A model generated the notes under the pieces. The model did no database searches. It worked only from the letters and a program-made list of their open reading frames with translations, and was not told where the DNA came from. The translations under genes were made by a program, and so were the position numbers. A stretch of 64,000 nt of DNA from Zhengitettix transpicula (taxonomy: Eukaryota; Arthropoda; Insecta; Orthoptera; Tetrigidae): NCBI GenBank assembly GCA_037074705.1, contig CM073591.1:6254087-6318086 (forward strand), read 5' to 3'. Positions 13,665 through 25,700 of the stretch are shown piece by piece (positions within the stretch are counted from its first letter, which is position 1; each line of letters begins with the position of its first letter).

Positions 13665-13955
13665 TTATTTTGATTGATTGAGTGGCTCTCGGAGCGGGGG
13701 AAAGCCAACAGATGGTGTTTGTTTTGGTGAACATGGAATTTCAAAACAGCTGTGAAAACAAGGGAATATTCTGGAGCCGGGATATAAATAAGAGGGCAGT
13801 TGGACAGTTTAGGAGCTTCATTATCATTTCGTGTGGACGGGAGACGGAAGTGTTGGTGGGGGAGAGCGCGGTGGTGCAGGTCCGCAGGGACTGACGCGGG
13901 GCCGAGTTAAAGTGGCCGATAACAATTGTTATGAACAGTTGGGAGACTGCATTAA

Positions 13956-14372
13956 GGAGAGATCATCGGATGCTAGGCCAAGCTGGGGGGGGGCGAGAGT
14001 CGTCAACAGTCGGTGGGAGTTTCATCGTGGAGGTCTGTCTGCCAGCAGAGTGTGAGCGCAGCCTGTATGAAGGAGAGATCATTGGATGCTAGGCCAAGCT
14101 AGGGGGGGGGGCGAGAGTCGTCAACAGTCGGTGGGAGTTTCATCGTGGAGGTCTGTCTGCCAGCAGAGTTTGAGCGCAGCCTGTATGAAGGAGAGATCAT
14201 TGGATGCTAGGCCAAGCTAGGGGGGGGGCGAGAGTCGGTGGGAGTTTCATCGTGGAGGTCTGTCTGCCAGCAGAGTGTGAGCGCAGCCTGTATGAAGGAG
14301 AGATCATCGGATGCTAGGCCAAGCTAGGGGGGGGGGGGCGAGAGTCGGTGGGAGTATCATCGTGGAGGTCCT
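13956..14372 (+). repeat. Minisatellite, unit about 116 bp, four copies
   Basis: Units anchored on GGAGAGATCAT occur at about 13957, 14073, 14191 and 14298. Each carries TGCTAGGCCAAGCT, a G-run of 8-12, and GGTGGGAGTTTCATCGTGG. The last two units lack a 10-12 base block (CGTCAACAGT). Confidence 0.92.
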
Positions 14373-14389
14373 TAAGAAGCAAAGCTGGT

Positions 14390-15050
14390 GAGGTGCGTTG
14401 CTTGTGGCGTGCCTCAGGGCTCAATGTTAGGTCCAGTGCTCTGTCTTGTGCATATTAACGATCTGTCTTATACGCAGATGACACTGATTTGTTAATTACG
14501 GACATTGATTTAAGACTGAGACTGCATCTAGAGACCTAAATACTTGGTTAACACTCAATGTACAGAAAACTAAGTTAGTTCGTCTTACATCATCGTTCTA
14601 AGATCATGGGACTTTCCTCAGGCTTGCAGGTCGACAGTAAATAAAATGGAACTTGCACGTTGATCGCAAACTTAGTTCTGTTTGTTACTCATTGATACCT
14701 AAACTGCTTCACTAGTCTATTTTGCCTACTTTCATTCACATATGTGTTACGGTGTTGCCAACTGGGGCAATTGTTCTCGTAGTGTGGATGTTTTCAAACT
14801 GCGAAGACGAGCCATTAGAATAACATCAGGTTGAGATGCTGGAGGAAGCTGCATACTTCATGTTAGAAGTACTCAAATTTGTTAAATGCAACGTGAACAA
14901 GTAACGGGGACCATCATGGAGGAACCTTTCAGTCCTCGGCCTCCACGAGTCTAGCGTCCATTATTCCGGTATCGCACTATTTAACAGCCTTCCTCAACAA
15001 CTACAACACAGTCGTCAAGGAGTGTAAAACTTACCTTGTCATTGTAACTT
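14390..15050 (+). pseudogene. Degenerate LINE reverse transcriptase fragment (CR1/Jockey-like)
   Basis: At 14400-14460 the + strand reads CGVPQGSMLGPVL and, after a small gap in frame, HINDLS. At 14470 another frame reads YADDTDLLITD, the RT catalytic box. Further down, short pieces such as LNTWLTLNVQKTKL fit the region after motif C. There are many stops and frame changes. The clade cannot be set. Confidence 0.8.
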
Positions 15051-15402
15051 ATTCCTCCGTACACGAATTTTTGAATTGGCCTCACACATTCGTTGAACTG
15101 CCTTGCCTACAAAATGGCCGAATACGCTATAAATATGTAAACAGTTTGTCCAGTTTTCCCCTGTTGGTCCTCTGCTTTCCTGCCTCTGATTTTTGTTTTA
15201 GTAAACATCCATGACGACATCCCTCCGTACCTAGCGACAGGAGGTTAATACCAGGAAGTGATTAGGGTCGTGTGTGCGTCTATGACTGTAGTGACTAGAC
15301 TAATGTAAACAGATATGAATTCTTGTGTGTGTTTCTGTGTATTATATGTAATTTATCTACTGTACATGTGTGACGAATCCTATTTCCTCTTTAGAGGGCT
15401 AA
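15051..15402. other. Intergenic DNA, nothing recognised
   Basis: It may include the decayed 3' end of the upstream LINE. No tail or target duplication is visible. Confidence 0.4.
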
Positions 15403-16181
15403 TCTATCTATATATATATAAATGAATCGCTGTTGGTTAGTCTCACTAAAACTCGAGAACGGCTGAACGGATTTATCTTATCTTAGTCTTGAAATGTTCG
15501 TGGAGGTCTAGGGAAGGTTTAAAAGGCGAGAAAAAATCGAATAATTTCCGGGAAAACCCTAAAAACAGCCCTTTTCTATTTCCCATACAAACGTTTTCTA
15601 AATAAAATACAAATCTACACCAGTCGAGCAATTTCGTACACGTGTGTCTTTGCGACCAGGAAAAAAACACTGTCGGGGTGAGACGCGTCTTCCACCCCCA
15701 GAAGCGGGGGTGGAAATATTTAAACATACTAAAACAGCCGATATTTGAGTCGGATAAATATTTTTAGGGGTCAAAGATATTGATAGTGTTTCTAACGATG
15801 TTATCTGAATACAATTTTCATCCCCTACGCACTGTGAAAAGGACACCCTTCGGGTTTGGGGGTGGAGATTCTTTACAGTAAAATAACGCGAATACAACCG
15901 AGATTGGAGTCAAATCAAAGGTTATGGAAGTCACTGTGTTTAGTTACGACATTCAAATTGGGCATTTACCCCCCTCAGATGCAGGGGTAGCGGGGTGCAA
16001 ATTTTGGAACATGCAAACACGGCAGGTATTTGCGTTGAAGAAATATTTTTCAGAGTTAATTATAATGATTAGGGTTCGAGTAGCGTTACATAAAAATTGC
16101 GCAAAAGCAGCCGAAATTGGAGTCATATCGGGGGTTGTAGATAAATGACATCTCGGGCAACGCCGGGCACCCCCCAGCTAG
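15403..16181 (+). mobile_element. Non-autonomous Helitron (HEL1), apparently complete
   Basis: The 5' end is TC after an A (TCTATCTATATATATA; a second TC at 15407 is an alternative start). The 3' end has a GC-rich hairpin (CGGGCAACGCCGGGC) a few bases before CTAG at 16178-16181, followed by T. TC...hairpin...CTRR inserted between A and T is the Helitron signature. Inside are the family blocks ACTCGAGAACGGCTGAACGG and GAAATATTTAAACATACTAA. There is no Rep/helicase ORF, so it would need a helper element. Confidence 0.82.
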
Positions 16182-16454
16182 TGGTGAATAAATCTGTCTA
16201 TCTACAGCAGCGGATCTGGGCGAGTTAGACACAACTGCGCATGCGCAATGCCCCTCTGCGAGCCTCGTGTGCAGCAGGCGACGTAAATCACAACTATTCA
16301 CTCACTGTACAATCTTATTTCATAATAGTTTATATTTTCAAAATTATTAATTAAAATCGTTCACTTTTAGTAAAAAAAAATCTAAGGTTACCTGTCCGGT
16401 AAATTAACTTTAAGGGGTTGGTAAGTTACTCCGCGTTTACAAACTGTGCACATT

Positions 16455-16723
16455 AGTTCAGTCAGAGTGTTTAGCACAGTGACCGTCCGAAGCTCTCTGA
16501 CGCGCAGACACTCCACGGCAGGCAGCAGACGACGCTTGCCAGGTTGCCGCGCCGGCCGCCAGAGGCGCGCGCCGCGTGCCTGGGCCGTCGTCAGTCGCGT
16601 GCAGACCAGCGTCGGGTGCGGGCGCGAGTGGCAGTGCGTGCGTGGGTGCCAGTGCCAGTGCCGGTGCCAGTGCCGGGTCCTTCCTCTCGCTGCATGGAGA
16701 CGCGAGCCTGCTGCTAGAGCGCC
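16455..16723 (+). promoter_or_regulatory. Myosin core promoter and 5' UTR (CpG-rich)
   Basis: An arthropod-type initiator TTCAGTC puts a likely +1 A at 16460. No TATA box is visible, and no good DPE stands at +28. The following about 260 bases are very rich in CG and lead to the coding start at 16724. The dense CpG continues into intron 1 to about 17330. A CpG-rich TATA-less start fits a broadly used promoter; this is inference. Confidence 0.6.
16694..16717 (+). promoter_or_regulatory. Upstream ORF of seven codons in the myosin 5' UTR
   Basis: ATGGAGACGCGAGCCTGC leads to TGC and TAG, giving METRACC. It ends six bases before the myosin ATG. Its ATG context (GCTGCATGG) is fair, so it may dampen or tune translation of the main frame. 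Confidence 0.55.
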
Positions 16724-16739
16724 ATGGAGCGGGCCTCAG
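16724..16739 (+). CDS. Myosin first coding exon (16 nt)
   Basis: ATG GAG CGG GCC TCA G, then donor GTGAGTGC. It ends in phase 1. The two bases GT at the start of the next exon complete a Gly codon. The match of phase, a strong donor and a strong Kozak context support this short exon although it is too small to judge by homology. Confidence 0.8.
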
Positions 16740-19700
16740 GTGAGTGCGACGCCGCAATCGATGACGAGGCAGGGTGCGGCCACCCCCGACTCCGCCGCAC
16801 ATTGTTCCCCCGCAGCAGCAGCAGCAGCAGCGTGACTTGGCGGCTATCGATCTGCATCGCAACCCGCTGACCCCCCGCCAAACAATTGATACACCGCCGG
16901 ACCAGCCTCCCTCCACCACGTGCCATCGCGTTATTGATTCTCCGGAACGTTTCTTGTTGTTTTTTCCTCCCCCTTTTCCGTGCCATATGGCTCCCTCCCA
17001 CCCTCCATCTTGTTGCGTCCGCGGCTTTTCCTTAATCTGCATCCCCGGACGTGCCCGTGGTTTTTATCTCCCGGCTGCAGGTGCTCCATATATATTTTTT
17101 ACTCCCCACCCCTGCTGCTGTCTGCTTCTTCCGCGGTGCGGCAGCACGTTTCCTTTGTCGCATATTAATAATCCCGCCCACTGCCTTGCCCGGCTTCCCC
17201 ACAAAACTGTATCGCATATCATCGATTAACATTGCGACTACAGAGGGAGTGTTCGCCACCCACGCCCCTGGCTCCGCGTCGTCCTTCGTAATGAGGAGGA
17301 TCGCGACTGTGATCGTCAGACGCGGCTAACAAGGGGGAGGAGACCAGCAGCGATCCTCCCCTTCATTCTTTGCTGACCTTCACACGCGAGGAAGAGGATT
17401 GTGTGTGTGACTAGGAGCCCCCGGGGGAAAACAACGAACCTGCATCAGGTGGGTCGCGTCGGGCTCACGCGTTAACTGCACCACCGGGGAGGTGAATTCA
17501 TCCAGTGACTCCAGCCTATTCTTTTTCAACACAACTTTTTTTTTGTGCGACTTTTACAGCATACAGTATTACCTGATGAAGTCCTGAAACTGCGGACGAA
17601 ACGTTGTATACTCCCATACAGTCAAAAAATATTTCCTGAAGAAGCCCCAAAGTTTCGGACGGAACGTTGTGTTGATACGATTGTTTTTATTGATAAATAA
17701 TTTTTTTTTGACATATTGGCTGTATTGTTTATGTCTCTTTAATGATCAGTGTTTAATTTTAAAAATGGGGTAAATTGCCAGGTTTATCTTTTATCAAATT
17801 TGAAAAATAATTGTATTATTAATGTTGATGCCGTGGCTGGCGTCTGACCCCACATCCTTGTTTACTTTGGTGATTTTTATACGTTGTCCATCATTCAGTT
17901 ATCGAATAGTACGATTGTTTATGTTTAAAAAATTAATAACAAATAGTCTTGTTGGTTTAGCTGGTTTTAAGTTCCTTAAACAATGGTAAAATCACGATTA
18001 CATTTTATGGCGTTGCCCGGGTTGTCGTGGTTAAACTCAGCGATACCCATAGCGCCGGACTCTACTGCAATCTCGGTTGTTTATTGTGTAACGTCCCTCG
18101 CGGGCAGCTCCTCAGGTGTGTTATTAAGTGTCTCTCCTGGCAGCCGGTGAAGCTGCTTCAGTCATCAGCCCCTCCTGCGGCCGCTGGGGGTTGCCGTGAG
18201 AAGGAGTTAATTGACCGAGATTGGTCGCTAAACCGATTGGCGTCGGGAAATGTAATTGAAGAGCCGCGGCCATAAAAGGGACGCGCGGGGGGGGGGGGGG
18301 GGGGGCCTCCATCGTTTAAGTGGAAGGCGGGTTCAAGTTTCCAGTGAGACTTTGCCCACTTCCTTATCACCTTTTATTATTATTATGAATTCTGTCCACG
18401 CGATAAAATTTGTATAAGGAACATACAAATATACAAACACTCTGCTTTATTTAATAGATTATTTAAACAGGAGCCCAGAGCGGCCTTCACCAACTGGAAT
18501 AAAACAATAAAAAATATACGTCTGATAGAACATTAAAAACCCCCTTTTGAGTCTTGTAAAGCGACGAGTGCGGTTGTGTCGCCGCTCTAGGCTCTTCTAG
18601 GCACCTGAAGAAAGGAACAAGGGGCCCCGAGAAACGTTTTTATGTCATCACTTCTTAGCACTGAAATTCGCTATCCTTCATTTTATTGAAACGATAATTA
18701 TTGGAACTTTCTTTAGACCCGTTCTTTATGTTGTTCTTATCAATAAATGGGGATGGTTTTTTTAGTACTTATTAGGATCAAGAGACAATAAGTCAAACAT
18801 GGGGTTATAACCTTTATTCATAACCTTTATTCATTAATTATTGTTCTATCATAGAGTTTTCAGCTATTTTACATGGCCTCTATTCAATATGTCTGCGATA
18901 CCCCCCCCCCCCCCCCCAAGAGCAACCAACTGTCAAATAAATCAAATAGACTGTGTGTGTGTTCCTTATACAAATCTACACACGTGGAGGAAACAAACAC
19001 TGTGGGGGGGGGGGGGGTTGAGACACGTCATCGCATGCTTCCACAACTCACTTCGTTTAAAAGAGTAACTTAAACCTTCTCTTAAAGGTGTGGCGCAACT
19101 CGCGGAGTTATCGATGGTAGTTAAGACCGCGACAACGTGCGGCTTCAACACTCACAGTTATCTCGCAGCTCGAGGGAGGAATAGAAGAGTAGTTATCTGT
19201 TCCCATTGGATCCCACATGCCGAGGAAGAAAGCCTGCGAGAGGATTCTCTTGCAGGTAACCTGCGAGGGATTTTCTCTCGCAGGCAGAACCTTTTAGGAG
19301 AGATACGAAGGGGCTACCTTTGGGGATGCCTTTTCCTCTCCGTTATTGAACTAAGGTTCCCACAAGCAGAGGCACCTCGGCCTGCTTTGAGAGGTGTATG
19401 TTCCGGGGTCGCAGACCTTGGGCATACGGCAAGAGTTGTTCGCTATTCCCATAGGAATAGTTGGCAAGCTGCCTCCTAAAGTCGTGGAGGCACGGAGAAG
19501 GGAATGCTGCGTCCCCACAGCAAACTTCTCTCCCGCTATCCGAAGGGCGTGGGACAAGTACCCAATGACCGACCTACCCGATGCAGGTTTTTCTAGGGTT
19601 TTCCCTGCATTTCTTTAGGCGAATGCCGGGTAGGATCCTTAAACCATAGTCCGGGGGCCCCCTAGTTAACCCTTGGCTACCTTCCTCTACCCTTCTGCAT

Positions 19701-22700
19701 CCCCCCTTTCAAATCCCTTCCTATGCTATCAAAGGGGAGTTGCCACCACGTGGATCACCCTCATGCAGCCTGTTGCCCTAAAAAAAAAACACATGCCGAG
19801 GAACCTCGGTCAGTTTTGAGAGGTCAATGTTCCGGGGTCGCAGACCTGGGAGCATACGGTAAGAGTTGTCCTCTGTTCCCATTGGAACACTCGGCCAGCT
19901 GCCTCCTAAACTGGTCGAGGTACGGGGAAGGGAATGCTACGTCTCCACAGCAAACCCTCCCTTCTAACGCCATCCGGGGAAGGGCGTGGGACAAGTACCC
20001 AATGCCGGACCTACCTGATGCAGGGTTTGTCCTGCATTACTTTTAGGCGAATTGCCCCGGGGTAGATTCCTTAAACTACAGCCCTGGGGGGCCCTAGTTA
20101 ACCCTTGGCTACCTTCCTCCACCCTTCCGCATCCCCCCTTTCCTATGCTATAAGAGGGGAGTTGCCACTATGTGGATTACCCTATACATAGCCTGTCTAC
20201 ACCCCAAAAAAAAAACACTCCGTCAGCTGCCTCCTAAACTGGTCGAGGCACGGAGACGGGAATGCTGCGTCCCCACAGCAAACTCCTCTCCCGCCATCCA
20301 GGGAAGAGCGTGGGACAAGTACCCAATGCCCGACGTACCTGATACAGGTTTTATATGCATCACTTTTAGGCGAATGCCGGGTAGGATCCTTAAACCACAG
20401 CCCGGGGACCCCTAGATAACCCTCGGCTACTTTCCTCTACCTTTCCGCATCCCCCCTTTCACTCCCTTTCCTATGCTATAGGAGGAGAGTTGCCACTATG
20501 TGGATTACCCTCATGTAGTCTGTCTACACCTTCTTCTTTTTGAAACTTTTACAATATTAGTTAAACATTTTGATTATGCACTTGGAGGGTTCTAAATATG
20601 GATGGTCACTAATCTATAACTTCCAGGTTTTAAGTTGTTTTTTTGTATTTGTAAATAGAATTTGGCTACAGTTAAATTGAATGTAATTTAAAGTATAAAA
20701 AATCTAAATTTCCTTTATTAAAAGTTGACAAAAATTCTGATCTATAATACAGTTATAAAAAATAATTACAGCTATATATATATATATATACACTTTTTAT
20801 GGAACATATATAATTAGGTCTGATTTAACAGTGATTCACATTAATTGGATAATTATTACCTTGAGAATGACTCTTAAATTTTCTTTCTTGAAAATAACAC
20901 ATATTGTGAAGTTGTCTGCAGGGTAGCAAAATCTGTCCCTTGGGGTTGACTGACCCACAGCATGTTGTCTCTTAGATGCCTGCTCTACAGTTATGTTGCA
21001 CTAGTCCCTGGTTAACCCTTCCATTGCTATCTTTTGCTCTACCCTTGTGTATTGTCTCTTTGGAATCCCTTGTTGTCCATCGTACAGTCTGATAATACCC
21101 AAGGAACAACGTTGACTGTTGGAGTATTTTATTATATTTTAACCTCGCCTAAATCATTACAGTTTCATTACTTCTTTCTTATTCGTTCTTATTATAAACC
21201 ATTGAGGTTGCTATTTTATTGACAATTTTAGAATTCCATATATAATTAGGTCTGATTTAACAATGATTCACATTAATTGGATAATTATGATGTTGGTGTA
21301 AATAGAATACCTTGAGAATGACTCTTAAATTTTCTATCTTGAAAATTGACACATATTGTGAAGTTGTCTGCAGGGTAGCAAAATCTGTCCCTTGGGGTTG
21401 ACTGACCCACAGCATGTTGTCTCTTAGATGCCTGCTCTACAGATATGTTGCACTGGTCCCTGGTTAACCCTTCCATTGCCATCTTTTGCTCTACCCTTGT
21501 GTATCGTCTCTTTGGAATCCCTTGTTGTTCATCGTGCAGTCTGATAATGCCCAAGGAACAATGTTGACTACCTAAATCATTACAGTTTCATTACTTCTTT
21601 CTTATTCGTTCTTATTATAAGACATTGAGAATCCTATTTTATTGACAATTTTAGAATTCCATATATAATTAGGTCTGATTTAACAATGATTCACATTAAT
21701 TGGATAATTATGATGTTGGTGTAAATAGAATACCTTGAGAATGACTCTTAAATTTTCTTTCTTGAAAATAACACATATTGTGAAGTTGTCAGAAGGGTAG
21801 CAAAATCTGTCCCTTGGGGTTGACTGACCCACAGGATGTTGTCGCTTAGATGCCTGCTCTACAGTTATGTTGCACCAGTCCCTGGTTAACCCTTCCATTG
21901 CCATCTTTTGTTCTACCCTTGTGTATCGTCTCTTTGGAATCCCTTGTGGTTCATCGTACAGTCTGATAATGCCCAAGGAACAATGTTGACTACCTAAATC
22001 ATTACAGTTTCATTACTTCTTTCTTATTATAAGACATTGAGGTTGCTATTTTATTGACAATCTTAGAATTCCATATATAATTAGGTCTGATTTAACAATG
22101 ATTCACATTAATTGGATAATTATGATTTTGGTGTAAATAGAATACCTTGAGAATGACTCTTAAATTTTCTTTCTTGAAAAATAACACATATTGTGAAGTT
22201 GTCAGAAGGGTAGCAAAATCTGTCCCTTGGGGTTGACTGACCCTCAGGATGTTGTCTCTTAGATGCCTACTCTGCAGTTATGTTGCACTAGTCCTTGGTT
22301 AACCCTTCCATTGCCATCTTTTGCTCTACCCTTGTGTATCGTCTCTTTGGAATCCCTTGTTGTTCATCGTACAGTTTGATAATACCCTAGGAACAATGTT
22401 GACTGTTGGAGTATTTTATTATATTTTAACCTTTCCTAAATCGTTACAGTTTCATTACTTCTTTCTTATTCGTTCTTATTATAAGACATTGAGGTTCCTA
22501 TTTTATTGACAATTTTAGAATTCCATAAATATTTAAAGTTTTTTCTTTTATTTATTTATTACAAAAGTTTTATCCTAAGACTTTCTGTTGTATACATACT
22601 ATTTACAGTATACACATTCAAATCATGTACATAATGGGAACTTGTTAATTAGGTTAGTTCAGCAATTAACATAATATTGTTACAGTTTCTTTAACTATTA

Positions 22701-22754
22701 ATTATCTTAGTATCTTACATTCAATAACATCTAATAACTAATCTTTAGTACTTC

Positions 22755-22797
<43 letters not shown>

Positions 22798-25700
22798 TCA
22801 ACAGATTATACATTGCACAATATTTATTCCCTATTATTGTATCTTATAACAGCCTATTTTTACTATGCATTTACCAACTCATTCATTTTATATTTGTTAA
22901 TCTTTTACATTACACCTCATAATGTCACATTCCACCTTTTATTTTATACTATCTGGGTGCCCGGCGTTGCCCGAGATGTCATAACCCCCGATTTGACTCC
23001 AAGCTAGATACATTTTAGGTTATTTTTATGTAACGCAACTCAACCCCCCCCCCACTCCCTATACCTAAATATGTTGTCGTCCGGTTACATTGTTTGAATA
23101 TTTCCACCCCGACCCCTAAGTGTGCTTAGCTCTCATGCCGAAAGGGGTTGGTATTTTACAAAAAAACATGGGTAGATATATTATAAACGTCATTGACCTC
23201 AACAATTATTTATTCTACGCAAATATCGACCATTTAATATGTTAGAAAAAATTCTACCCCCCCCCTCCCGCCGTGTAGCCCCGGCCCTGGTAGTTAAACG
23301 GCCAATTGAATGTAATTTTTAATATCAGCTACGTCCATAACCCTGGATTTGACTCCAAACTCGATGGTATTCGCGTTATTTTCTTGTAACCCGCGTCCAC
23401 CTCTCAACCGTGCTCCGTTCCCATGATGTAAGTGGAGGGGGGGTGGTGGTTGAGATTATAGTCAGATAACATCGGTAGAAACACTATCAATCTCTTTGAA
23501 CCCTAAAAATAATTATCAAACTCAAATATATGCTTGTTTAACATGTTTAAATATTTCCAACCCCGTTTCTGGGGGGTGGTAGACGCGTCTCACCCCAAAA
23601 GTGTTTGTTTCCTGGTCGCAAAGAACAAGTGTACGAAATTTGGTGAAATTTGCTGCACCTGTGTAGATTTGTATAAGAAACATACAAATATATATACATA
23701 CATACATACAAACAGTCTGCTTTATTTATTATATATATATATATCTTGGTGCCGGACGTTCCCAGGGTTGTCATAATTAAACTCAGCGACATCGATAACC
23801 CTGGATTCGACTTCAACCTCGGTTGTTTTCGCGACATGTTCGTGTAACGCCACTCCACCCCCCACCCCTAAGGGTACTCCCCTCCCACAGCCGAGAAAGG
23901 GGTTGAAATTATACGCAAGTAACATCGGGACAGACACTATAATCTCACTGACCCCGAAAAATAATTGTCCGACGCAAATATTGGACGTTTAAAATGTTTG
24001 AAAATTTACATCCCCGATTGGGGGGGGGGGGAACGGCGAGCTCAATGTCATTATTATACTCTGTGACATCCATGACCCGGGATTCGACTCCAATCTCCAT
24101 TGTTTTGCGTTATTCTTATGCAACGTACCTCCACCCCTACCCCTAAGGGCGCTCCCGTCCTATCCTGAAAGAGTTTGTAATTTTCACACAGAGAACATCG
24201 GTAGAAATACTATGGATCTCTTTGATGATTTCCACCCCCGCTCCTGGAGGTGGTTGACGTGGCTCACCCCCCACAGTGTTTGTTTCCTGGTCGCGAGGAA
24301 CACGTGTACGGAATATTGTGAAACGTGCTCCACGTGTGTAGATTATTTTAAGGAACACGCACACGTAGAGGCTCAACACTTTATCTTGATTTTATAAACT
24401 GTATGTTCGTCCTGTGTGATGTGAGAGTCCGAGGACTTGCCTGAGGAGTGGCGCTTTGTTTACCCTGATACGAAACCAGAGAGTTTTGTGCAGTTCGAAA
24501 CGTCCGATTCCTTCTTCCAATGTCTCACAACTGACTCTCGACGCAGTGAAGCTTCTCTTTCAATACTTCCCGAGACACAGAGGTTTGTGTGTAATAAAGG
24601 GGCGGACCTACTCGGTCGCGCTCGACGACGACGACTGCGGGCGTGATTAAGAAGTTCCAATCAAAAAAAAAAAAAGAAAAAAACCAACCCCCACGCAGAC
24701 AATTACGCCGCCCCTCCTCGTGGAAAGTGAAAGAACAAGGACAGGGGAAATCGATGTGGCGACGTTCCTTTGTGCACACAGACGAGAGAAACAGCGTCAC
24801 ACATGAGAAGCTCGCACGTGGTCGTCGGCGTTGACCAGCTTCTTCATTGTCATGCAACGGTGCTGTCACTGTCACGTGACAACGGCCTGTCACGCCTCCA
24901 AGTAAACTAGAGACAGTCACGTGGAACGTTCCAGAGATGCTGCTGTCACGTGTGACATGTGGGGGATTCTAAATATCACGCTCAAGGCTCGTGTGGCGTT
25001 GTTAAATAACAGTGACAGGCCCTGCCTGCGAGAGTAAGGCACGTGACTGAGTAGGGCTGAGATTCAGCCACACGATGATGATGACTCGTGTATTGTAGGT
25101 GATTGGTTGAAGCCCCTGAAGAGTGCGATAAATCCTCCACAACTTTCCTCCTATGAGAAATTAGTGCAGCAGCGGCCATTGTGGAGCCATCAGGAGTCAC
25201 GCCTTCATAATGCTGAGGTTTCAACAGTAAATAACAACACTTGAGGGTGATTAAGTGACGTAATCCTCTGCTCTACAGGGGGACAACGTGACCAGGGATC
25301 CTCAGGCGCCTGTAGTGACGTCGACAACAGAACACAAGAGTGAGAAACGTGACATGGCGTGACGTGACGTCCCGTGATAGCAGAGTGTCTCTGGTTCGTA
25401 ATGAGACAACATGGGCAAGCGGCCTTTCACACTTTTGATGTGACGTCAGAGCGCATACACGTGACAGCGCGTGATAGAAGAGTCTATTGTGTTCAGTCCG
25501 GGACTAAAAGAAAGGAGATGGTGGCCACAGAGGCTCTGCTGTTGCTAATAATGTAAGGAATGTTTTTAAGGAACGATGGTGGCGCTGCCCTACGACAATC
25601 CCCTACATTCTTCTTCGCGTCCCTTATTATTGGTCAAATTAAGTTCCCTCGGTTAATTTTATCTTTCCTCAAACGTCTCGTGGATAAAGGTACGTCACGT

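Noticed and set aside
16446..17329. Several open frames of 90-194 codons around the myosin start
   Set aside because: The DNA is very GC-rich, so stops are rare; the frames overlap the promoter, 5' UTR and intron start and show no domain, only biased composition.
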